The position numbers were made by a program, and so were the translations under genes. From UMGS1613 sp963616135 (GTDB lineage Bacteria; Bacillota_I; Bacilli_A; RF39; UBA660): a stretch of 10,862 nt of DNA. The notes below the pieces were generated by a model. It searched no databases. It had not been told where the DNA came from and saw nothing but the letters and a program-made list of their open reading frames with translations. The stretch is taken from assembly GCA_963616135.1 (NCBI GenBank), contig CAVEJT010000033.1, positions 1 to 10,862 on the forward strand. The letters are read 5' to 3'. Positions 5,786 to 10,862 of the stretch are shown here, piece after piece (position 1 is the stretch's first letter; every line of letters begins with the position of its first letter).

Positions 5786-8293
5786 CTTAAATTATTAATA
5801 AGTACTTTAGGTGATCCTATAATAAAAATACTATTAATAGCACTCGCTATAAAAACAGTTTTTTTATTTAAAAATTTTGATTGGTATGAAACAATAGGTA
5901 TAGTTTTAGCAATTCTTTTAGCGTCTTTAATATCTACAATATCTGAATATGGTAGTGAAAAATCATTTGAAAAATTACAAGAGGAAGTATCAAAAATAAA
6001 TTGTAAAGTAATAAGAAATGGAATAAAAAAGGAAGTACCTATAGAAGATGTTGTAGTTGGTGATATAGTAAGTTTAGAGACAGGAGATAAGGTCCCTGCA
6101 GATGGTGTAATTGTTAAAGGATCTATAAGTGTAGATGAATCTAGTTTAAATGGAGAAACTAAAGAAGCATATAAGGATGCCTGTATAAATCTTAATTCAT
6201 GTAATAGTAAAAATATTGTTTATAAAGGTAGTGTAGTTTATAGTAATACCGCACTTATGAAAGTAACTAAGGTAGGAGAAAATACTTTTTATGGAAAAAT
6301 AGCTTTAGAATTACAAGAAAAGCAACCAGAGACTCCTCTAAAATTAAGATTAAGAGAACTTGCTAAATTTATAAGTAAAATAGGTTATGTGGGTGCATTT
6401 TTAATATTTTTTTCATATTTATTTAAAGTAATAGTAATAAATAATAATTTTAATATTGATAGTATTATAAATACAGTAACTAATTTTCCTATAATAACAG
6501 GATATATTCTTTATGCACTAACTCTTTGTGTAACAATAATAATAGTTGCTGTACCAGAAGGTTTACCTATGATGATTACTTTAGTGCTATCTTCTAATAT
6601 GAAGAGAATGTTAAAGGATAATGTACTTGTTAGAAAACTTATAGGGATAGAAACAAGTGGGAGTTTAAATATATTATTTACAGATAAAACAGGAACTCTT
6701 ACCAAAGGAATTTTAGAAGTAGTGGATATTATAAATGGAGATTTAAAGTCATTTAAAAATGAAAATAGTTTGTTAAACAACAAAAAATACTACGATATTG
6801 TTAAATTATCTTGTGTAGGTAATAATGCTAGTACATACAATGAATCTAAAATAGTTGGAGGCAATATTACTGATAGAGCACTCTTATCATTTTTTAAGAA
6901 TGATAAAAAAATAATAAAAAAAGATAAGGTAATTCCTTTTGATAGTAAATTAAAATATTCTATAACTAGAATAGATAATGTTAATTATATAAAAGGAGCA
7001 GCTGAAATATTAATAAAAAAATGTACTACTTATTATGATTTAAAAGGCAATAAAAAAATAATTAATAATATAAAAGTTTTAGAAAACAAAATTAATGAGT
7101 ATACTAAATGTGGAATTAGAGTTTTGGTTCTTGCTACATATGGAGGTGAAATATCAAATATAAATTCTTTAACACTCGTAGGTATAGTTCTTATAAAAGA
7201 TGAAGTGAGAAAAGAAGCTATAGAAGGTGTTAAAATGGTAAGTAATGCTAATATAAAGACAGTTATGATTACAGGTGATAATAAAGATACTGCAATATCT
7301 ATAGCACGCGAGGTAGGAATTTATAAAGATTATGATATAGTTCTTACAAGTGATGAATTAAATAAATTAAGTGATGAAGAATTAAAAAAAGCTTTACCAA
7401 ATTTATCTATAGTAGCTAGGAGTTTACCAAGTGATAAGAGTAGGTTGGTTCGTGTTAGTCAAGAATTAAATCTAGTTGTAGGAATGACAGGAGATGGAGT
7501 AAATGATGCTCCAGCACTTAAAAAAGCTGATGTTGGGTTTAGTATGGGTAGTGGAACAGAAGTTGCAAAAGAGGCAAGTGATATAGTAATACTTGATGAT
7601 AATTTTATGTCAATATCAAAGGCCATATTATATGGAAGGACTATATTTAAAAGTATAAGAAAATTTATAATTCTTCAATTGACAATAAATTTATGCGCAT
7701 TATCTTTATCAATAATAGGACCTTTTATAAACATAGAAATGCCAATAACAGTTATACAAATGTTATGGATAAACATGGTAATGGATACACTTGCAGGTTT
7801 AGCATTCTCATTTGAACCACCTCTTATAGAATATATGAATGAAAAACCAAAGAAAAAAGATGAATCTATAATAAATAAATATATGTTAAATGAAATATTT
7901 TTTACAGGTATATATTCTTCACTTATATGTATATTATTTTTAAAATTACCTTTTATTAAGACACTATTTAGAAGTGATCCAAATGACAAATACTTGTATA
8001 CTGCATTCTTTGGATTATTTATATTTATAGATATATTTAATAGTTTTAATGCAAGAACACATAGATTAAATTTGTTTGCTAATATATTAAAAAATAAAAT
8101 ATTTATATTAATTATACTTTTTATCGCACTAGTTCAAATATTACTTATATATTATGGTGGAACAGTATTTAGAACATCAGGTCTAACAGCATTTGAATTT
8201 GAGATTATGTTACTTTTTGCCTTTAGTGTAATTCCTTTTGATTGGTTGAGAAAAATAATTTTAAAGAGAAAAAATTTAAATACTGGAGTTTGA
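5696..8293 (+). CDS. P-type (P2) cation ATPase, probable Ca2+-exporting pump
   Basis: The 865-residue membrane pump uses ATP to move a cation, most likely Ca2+ out of the cell. Landmarks counted from the ATG at 5696: actuator loop SSLNGET (about 150-156, with the usual TGE present as NGE), TM4 VAVPEGLP (284-291), phosphorylation site DKTGTLT with D330, nucleotide-binding KGAAE (433-437), MITGD (524-528), hinge TGDGVNDAP (598-606) and TM6 WINMVMDTL with N693 and D697. TM4 PEGLP, a TM5 asparagine (N665) and the TM6 N-x3-D pair resemble the single-site PMCA-like P2B group. The ATG at 5696 has GGAGG at 5686-5690; the upstream ATG at 5684 overlaps that Shine-Dalgarno site. Its first 149 bp region is duplicated at 1453. 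No strong promoter lies just upstream; TTGTGT (5636-5641) and TATAAC (5660-5665) with 18 nt between is a weak candidate created partly by the junction. Confidence 0.93.
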   Translation: MYNGLSEEEVIESRKVNGSNVLSKVKKDSFLKLLISTLGDPIIKILLIALAIKTVFLFKNFDWYETIGIVLAILLASLISTISEYGSEKSFEKLQEEVSKINCKVIRNGIKKEVPIEDVVVGDIVSLETGDKVPADGVIVKGSISVDESSLNGETKEAYKDACINLNSCNSKNIVYKGSVVYSNTALMKVTKVGENTFYGKIALELQEKQPETPLKLRLRELAKFISKIGYVGAFLIFFSYLFKVIVINNNFNIDSIINTVTNFPIITGYILYALTLCVTIIIVAVPEGLPMMITLVLSSNMKRMLKDNVLVRKLIGIETSGSLNILFTDKTGTLTKGILEVVDIINGDLKSFKNENSLLNNKKYYDIVKLSCVGNNASTYNESKIVGGNITDRALLSFFKNDKKIIKKDKVIPFDSKLKYSITRIDNVNYIKGAAEILIKKCTTYYDLKGNKKIINNIKVLENKINEYTKCGIRVLVLATYGGEISNINSLTLVGIVLIKDEVRKEAIEGVKMVSNANIKTVMITGDNKDTAISIAREVGIYKDYDIVLTSDELNKLSDEELKKALPNLSIVARSLPSDKSRLVRVSQELNLVVGMTGDGVNDAPALKKADVGFSMGSGTEVAKEASDIVILDDNFMSISKAILYGRTIFKSIRKFIILQLTINLCALSLSIIGPFINIEMPITVIQMLWINMVMDTLAGLAFSFEPPLIEYMNEKPKKKDESIINKYMLNEIFFTGIYSSLICILFLKLPFIKTLFRSDPNDKYLYTAFFGLFIFIDIFNSFNARTHRLNLFANILKNKIFILIILFIALVQILLIYYGGTVFRTSGLTAFEFEIMLLFAFSVIPFDWLRKIILKRKNLNTGV

Positions 8294-8318
8294 CAATAAT
8301 AAAAAATCGTGTTAGAAT
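8290..8318 (+). promoter_or_regulatory. Promoter of the lipoprotein pair
   Basis: A perfect TTGACA (8290-8295) and TAGAAT (8313-8318) are separated by 17 nt. The -35 overlaps the TGA stop of the ATPase gene (8291-8293). Transcription should begin near 8325, which excludes the in-frame TTG at 8325 as the start codon of the next gene. Confidence 0.8.
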
Positions 8319-8342
8319 ACACACTTGAAGTGGGTGATGTGT

Positions 8343-8843
8343 GTGAAAAAAATTATAATAGTTTTAATACTTACGTTATTCTGTTTTGGATGTGGAAAAG
8401 CAGATAAAAATGTAACAATAAATATATATGATAATAGAACAAATAAAGAAGAGGTAACAGAAGAAATAGAAGAAAAACAAAAAGATGAAGTAGATACTAA
8501 ACAAAAAGAAATAGAACAATCTAAAGAACAAAATAGTGTAGATGTAAATGAGACACAAGTAATAGAAAGTAAAACTCAAGAACAAGAAAATACAAAAACA
8601 TCAAAAATTAAAGAAAAATATAATCAAGCAAAAAATTGGTATAATGAAAACAAAGATGAGTTGAAAGAAACTTCAAAAGAGATTCTAGAAGAGGATAAAA
8701 ATACAATAACAAATATTAAAGATAAAGCAAGTTCTTGGTATAATGAGAATAAACAAGAATTGGTAGAAAACGCTAATGAAATTTATTATAATGATAAAGA
8801 AACAATAACAAATATATATAACAAATTTAAAAAAAGTGAATAA
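8343..8843 (+). CDS. Putative lipoprotein with two tandem WYNENK repeats, function unknown
   Basis: I do not recognise the family. From the GTG at 8343 the product is 166 residues: a short lipoprotein-like signal (MKK, a hydrophobic stretch, then FCFGC with the likely lipidated C17), a Glu/Lys/Gln-rich linker (about 29-84) and two copies of a 33-residue unit starting WYNENK (about 99-130 and 132-163), each ending in TITNI plus charged residues. The units look like amphipathic helices. The lipobox is not canonical because the -3 residue is cysteine, so lipidation is probable but not certain. GGGTGATG (8332-8339) is the likely ribosome site; an ATG at 8337 could be an alternative start adding two residues. 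The next lipoprotein gene begins 39 bp later without a terminator, so they are probably co-transcribed at the cell surface. Confidence 0.75.
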   Translation: MKKIIIVLILTLFCFGCGKADKNVTINIYDNRTNKEEVTEEIEEKQKDEVDTKQKEIEQSKEQNSVDVNETQVIESKTQEQENTKTSKIKEKYNQAKNWYNENKDELKETSKEILEEDKNTITNIKDKASSWYNENKQELVENANEIYYNDKETITNIYNKFKKSE

Positions 8844-8852
8844 TATACAAAA

Positions 8853-8880
8853 TTTTCCTCATATTATAAAGGGAGGGAAA
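8853..8880 (+). promoter_or_regulatory. Hairpin that can hide the Shine-Dalgarno site of the second lipoprotein
   Basis: TTTTCCTC (8853-8860) pairs with GAGGGAAA (8873-8880) over 8 bp with one G-T pair and a 12-nt loop. The right arm contains the ribosome site for the ATG at 8883, so the fold would lower translation of the downstream gene relative to the upstream one. Confidence 0.5.
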
Positions 8881-8882
8881 TA

Positions 8883-9431
8883 ATGAAAAAAATATTATCA
8901 ATATTAAGTATAGGTTTAATACTTACAGGTTGTTCTCTTGGTAAAGATATGCGTAATACTCCAACAAAACAAGTTGAAACTTACTTGAATCAATATCAAA
9001 CATTAGATTCAAATGTATTAACTAAGTTAGATTCTTTAGTAGATCAAGAAGAATTATTTGATGATGATCAAAAAATAACATATAAAGATATATTAAAAAA
9101 ACATTATCAAGATTTAACTTATACTATTAAAGAAGAAACTGTAAATGGAGATAAAGCTACAGTAGAAACAGAAATAGAAGTAAATGATTATACAAAAGCT
9201 TTAAAAGAGGCAGAAAATTATAGAACAACTAATGAAAAAGAATTCTTAGGTGATGATAATAAGTTTGATGAAACAAAATTTAATGACTATAAATTAAATT
9301 TATTAAAATCAAATAAAGAAAGAGTTAAATATACAATTTATTTTTCATTAACAAAAGTAGATGGTGAATGGAAATTAGATGATTTAACAGATTCAGAAGA
9401 AGAAAAAATACTTGGAATTTATGAATACTAG
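8883..9431 (+). CDS. Small conserved-type lipoprotein, function unknown
   Basis: The 182-residue protein has a clear lipoprotein signal: MKK, a hydrophobic core and the lipobox LTGC with lipidated C16. The mature part begins with a TPTKQVETYLNQYQ-type segment, followed by a mixed alpha/beta region ending in the VDGEWKLDDL pattern common in NTF2-like/DUF4878-like extracytoplasmic domains. I infer such a fold but cannot name a function. GGGAGGG (8871-8877) precedes the ATG at 8883 and lies in a possible hairpin. It follows the first lipoprotein gene by 39 bp and ends in a strong terminator that overlaps its stop, so the two probably form one transcription unit starting at the promoter 8290-8318. 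Confidence 0.82.
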   Translation: MKKILSILSIGLILTGCSLGKDMRNTPTKQVETYLNQYQTLDSNVLTKLDSLVDQEELFDDDQKITYKDILKKHYQDLTYTIKEETVNGDKATVETEIEVNDYTKALKEAENYRTTNEKEFLGDDNKFDETKFNDYKLNLLKSNKERVKYTIYFSLTKVDGEWKLDDLTDSEEEKILGIYEY

Positions 9432-9451
9432 AAAATATCTAGTATTTTTTT
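9424..9451 (+). terminator. Intrinsic terminator overlapping the lipoprotein stop
   Basis: AATACTAG (9424-9431) and CTAGTATT (9439-9446) form a perfect 8-bp stem with a 7-nt loop, followed by Ts to 9451. The TAG stop (9429-9431) is part of the 5' arm. Confidence 0.88.
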
Positions 9452-9462
9452 AAATTTTATAT

Positions 9463-9468
9463 TATAAT
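9463..9468 (+). promoter_or_regulatory. Possible -10 element for the Abi gene
   Basis: TATAAT at 9463-9468 is a perfect -10 but no good -35 lies 16-19 nt upstream, where the terminator stem is. The predicted transcript would start near 9475, inside the Shine-Dalgarno region, giving almost no leader. Weak support. Confidence 0.3.
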
Positions 9469-9484
9469 TATTAAGGTGGATAAT

Positions 9485-10417
9485 ATGAGTAAAAAGACGT
9501 TTAAAACTCTTGATGAACAAATAGATATATTAAAATCAAGAGGACTAGTGATAACAGATCTAGAAAAAACAAAAAATATACTACTTAGAGAAAATTATTT
9601 CTTTATAAGTGGATATAGACATTTATTTATGAAATCTTGGAAAGATTCAAATTTTATACCAGGTACAACATTTGAAGAGTTGTATGCAATGTTTGTATTT
9701 GATAGAAGAGTTAGAAATATATTCTTTAAAAACTTACTTATAATAGAAAACAATATTAAATCCTTAATAAGTTATCAATTATCTAAAAAATATGGTTTTA
9801 AAGAAAAAGATTATTTAAATCCTAAGAATTTTTCTAAAGATCCAATAAAAATAAGACAAGTACATGATGTACTTAATAAAGTAAAAAGGCAAATTAGAGT
9901 AAACGGAAAACAGCATTCAGCTACAATGCACTATATTACTAATTATGGTTATATACCATTATGGATCTTAGTTAAGGTATTATCATTTGGTATAGTAAGT
10001 GAATTATACAATATATTAGATGAATCAGATCAATCAGCTATAGCAGGTATATATAATATAGATATTGAAACGTTATCAATATATTTGGCTATACTTTCTA
10101 ATTATAGAAATCTTTGTGCTCATGAAGATATATTATATGATCATAGAACTCAAAAAGTTATACCAGATACAAGATATCATTATCTACTTAATATAGATAT
10201 GACAGATGATGAATACAATTATGGTAAAAATGATTTATTTTCAGTAGTTATTATAATGAAACAAATGCTAACAGAAAATGAATTTAGAGAATTTATAAAT
10301 GAAGTAGGATATGAATTAGACATGTTAGAAGGTAAGACAAATATATTACCTATAACTAGTTTTTTGAATAAAATAGGATTTCCAGATAATTGGAGAGATA
10401 TAATAGATTTGGATTAA
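9485..10417 (+). CDS. Abi_2 (AbiD/AbiF-type) HEPN protein, probable abortive-infection RNase
   Basis: The 310-residue protein fits the Abi_2 family of lactococcal AbiD/AbiF-like phage-resistance proteins. KTFKTLDEQIDILKSRGL (4-21) and NYFFISGYRHLF (37-48) are the usual N-terminal hallmarks, FEELYAMFVFDRRVRN (63-78) follows, and YRNLCAH (207-213) gives the HEPN RX4H motif with R208 and H213. HEPN proteins of this kind cut RNA as dimers, so it may halt growth after phage infection. Members have been connected to Cas13 ancestry and to small-RNA antitoxins, to my knowledge. The ATG at 9485 has AAGGTGG at 9473-9479; the in-frame GTG at 9476 lies within that site. It sits between a terminator and a promoter-terminator RNA interval (10507-10695) that could encode a partner RNA. 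No protein antitoxin is adjacent. Family call is strong, mechanism is inferred. Confidence 0.9.
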   Translation: MSKKTFKTLDEQIDILKSRGLVITDLEKTKNILLRENYFFISGYRHLFMKSWKDSNFIPGTTFEELYAMFVFDRRVRNIFFKNLLIIENNIKSLISYQLSKKYGFKEKDYLNPKNFSKDPIKIRQVHDVLNKVKRQIRVNGKQHSATMHYITNYGYIPLWILVKVLSFGIVSELYNILDESDQSAIAGIYNIDIETLSIYLAILSNYRNLCAHEDILYDHRTQKVIPDTRYHYLLNIDMTDDEYNYGKNDLFSVVIIMKQMLTENEFREFINEVGYELDMLEGKTNILPITSFLNKIGFPDNWRDIIDLD

Positions 10418-10441
10418 TGTATTATTCGGATCAAAATAGAC

Positions 10442-10485
10442 AATTAATATAATATAATATAATTCAATAATTGATTATATTAATT
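10442..10485 (+). repeat. 12-bp inverted repeat after the Abi gene
   Basis: AATTAATATAAT (10442-10453) and ATTATATTAATT (10474-10485) are perfect inverted copies with a 20-nt loop. There is no T-run and all pairs are A-T. It might slow transcription after the Abi gene, or be a chance feature of AT-rich DNA. Confidence 0.35.
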
Positions 10486-10506
10486 TAGTTTACCATTACA
10501 TGCATA

Positions 10507-10535
10507 TTGACTAATAAAACATAATAATATATAAT
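10507..10535 (+). promoter_or_regulatory. Promoter of a candidate small or leader RNA
   Basis: TTGACT (10507-10512) and a perfect TATAAT (10530-10535) have the optimal 17-nt spacer. Transcription should start at about 10542, leaving some 150 nt before the terminator at 10647-10695. Confidence 0.75.
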
Positions 10536-10561
10536 TAACATAGTAAAGGTAGTGGTAGTAT

Positions 10562-10630
10562 ATGAGGATATCATTAAGAAAAAACAATAAAAATAATACC
10601 TGGGGGGGGGGGTATCTAGTTATACTATAA
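10562..10630 (+). CDS. Candidate 22-codon ORF containing a G11 tract (doubtful)
   Basis: ATG at 10562 opens a 22-codon frame (beginning MRISLRK, containing TWGGGYLVIL, TAA at 10628-10630). The 11 Gs encode W-G-G-G. GGTAGTGGTAG upstream is only a weak ribosome site, spaced close to the ATG. One added G would shift the frame and extend it into the terminator stem (TAG near 10661); one lost G would stop it almost at once. It may be a leader peptide or phase-variable switch, or an ORF by chance. I do not recognise the peptide. Confidence 0.22.
   Translation: MRISLRKNNKNNTWGGGYLVIL
10602..10612 (+). repeat. Eleven-G homopolymer tract
   Basis: An uninterrupted run of 11 Gs lies in sequence otherwise poor in G and C. 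It is flanked by ATACC (10596-10600) and, using its last two Gs, GGTAT (10611-10615), an inverted pair. Such tracts change length easily by slipped-strand mispairing, and they are also a common site of sequencing length errors. Confidence 0.9.
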
Positions 10631-10646
10631 TACTATTAGAATACGT

Positions 10647-10695
10647 AAACACAAAGGTCTAGAGAATAAAACTCTAGGTTTCTTTGTGTTTTTTT
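10647..10695 (+). terminator. Strong intrinsic terminator before the pilin gene
   Basis: AAACACAAAG (10647-10656) pairs perfectly with CTTTGTGTTT (10682-10691), and CTAGAG (10659-10664) pairs perfectly with CTCTAG (10672-10677), with a small asymmetric internal loop and a 7-nt apical loop. Seven Ts end at 10695. It lies 40 nt before the pilin start, so it can attenuate transcription entering that gene. Confidence 0.9.
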
Positions 10696-10735
10696 GCATA
10701 CCTTTACAAAAATAAAATCAAGAAGGAGGAAACAT

Positions 10736-10862
10736 ATGAAAAGAAAAGGATTTACATTAATAGAATTACTAGCAGTCATAGTAATACTTGCGATAATCGC
10801 ATTAATTGCAACACCAATAGTACTAAATATAATAGAGAATAGTAAAGATTCAAGTAATAAAA
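10736..10862 (+). CDS. Type IV pilin-like prepilin, 3' truncated by the window
   Basis: The first 42 codons are present. The N-terminus MKRKGFTLIELLAV is a classical class III prepilin signal: a short basic leader, cleavage expected after G5 by prepilin peptidase, F6 to be methylated and E10 at position +5 of the mature protein. A hydrophobic helix follows to about residue 32, then a polar segment (ENSKDSSNK). Such proteins build type IV pili or pseudopili of secretion and DNA-uptake systems at the Gram-positive surface. The ATG at 10736 has AAGGAGG at 10723-10729. The strong terminator upstream means expression needs read-through, an antiterminated leader, or a promoter I cannot see (none is clear between 10696 and 10720). 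Major pilin, minor pilin and pseudopilin cannot be separated from this fragment. Confidence 0.9.
   Translation, partial: MKRKGFTLIELLAVIVILAIIALIATPIVLNIIENSKDSSNK

Larger units (their letters stand above)
10542..10695 (+). ncRNA. Candidate small RNA or pilin-gene leader/attenuator
   Basis: The interval is delimited by a good promoter and a strong intrinsic terminator and has no recognised gene. GTAGTAT (10555-10561) can pair with ATACTAT (10622-10628), enclosing a 22-codon open frame with 11 Gs. GTAAAGGTA at its very 5' end (10543-10551) is a perfect inverted copy of TACCTTTAC (10699-10707), just past the terminator. It might be an attenuating leader of the pilin gene or a stand-alone RNA next to the Abi gene. 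No riboswitch consensus that I know was found. Confidence 0.45.

Noticed and set aside
744..7989. Open frames on the minus strand (for example 3694-3999, 6511-6783, 7675-7989)
   Set aside because: They lie opposite well-supported genes, lack ribosome sites and family motifs, and reflect AT-rich codon use.
8325..8342. TTG at 8325 as start of the first lipoprotein
   Set aside because: The promoter at 8290-8318 puts the RNA start there; GTG 8343 gives a normal lipoprotein signal.
9476..9484. GTG at 9476 as start of the Abi gene
   Set aside because: It is part of the AAGGTGG ribosome site that serves ATG 9485.
1..10862. CRISPR array, tRNA, rRNA or insertion sequence with transposase
   Set aside because: No regularly spaced repeats, no cloverleaf or rRNA-like sequence, and no transposase or integrase frame were found on either strand.
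1..10862. Alternative genetic code (TGA as Trp)
   Set aside because: TGA ends the response regulator and ATPase genes, and tryptophan is encoded by TGG throughout.

Overview
The window is very AT-rich DNA of the kind found in low-GC Firmicutes, most like an uncultured gut Clostridia or Bacilli relative. The support is AGA-type arginine codons, purine-rich Shine-Dalgarno sites, TTGACA/TATAAT promoters, lipoproteins, a secreted lysozyme-fold protein and a GFTLIELL-type pilin. TGA is used as a stop (for example at 4929-4931 and 8291-8293), so this is the standard bacterial code and not the Mollicutes code. Every gene I can support is on the + strand.

Layout. Bases 2-664 are the 3' end of a UvrD/Rep-type helicase. 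At 817-1452 lies a secreted lysozyme/glucosaminidase-like protein whose stop codon sits inside a terminator hairpin. A 149-bp sequence (1453-1601) then appears, and it recurs at 5637-5785 with one mismatch. It contains the leader and first 30 codons of the Ca2+-type P-ATPase gene that is complete at 5696-8293. Between the copies are 4035 bp carrying a PlsC-like acyltransferase (1742-2725), a membrane sensor kinase (2780-4186), an overlapping REC-HPt response regulator (4164-4931) and a NUDIX hydrolase (5044-5481). The simplest reading is that the older order was lysozyme-like gene, terminator, ATPase, and that the four-gene block entered at the ATPase 5' end with duplication of 149 bp. No integrase or transposase is visible in it. 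Its two promoters (1679-1714 and 4980-5015) match at 30 of 36 positions, so the block may be co-regulated.

After the ATPase come two lipoprotein genes (8343-8843 and 8883-9431), a terminator, and an Abi_2/AbiD-AbiF type HEPN protein (9485-10417), a family linked to phage abortive infection.

The last gene-poor stretch (10418-10735) holds a good promoter, an 11-G tract inside a 22-codon open frame, a strong terminator and a 9-bp inverted repeat joining the predicted RNA start to sequence just beyond the terminator. It then runs into a type IV pilin-like gene (10736 to the window end). I read it as either a structured leader/attenuator for the pilin gene or a small RNA that could partner the Abi protein.

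The two places most worth following are the repeat-flanked signalling/lipid block and this RNA region.
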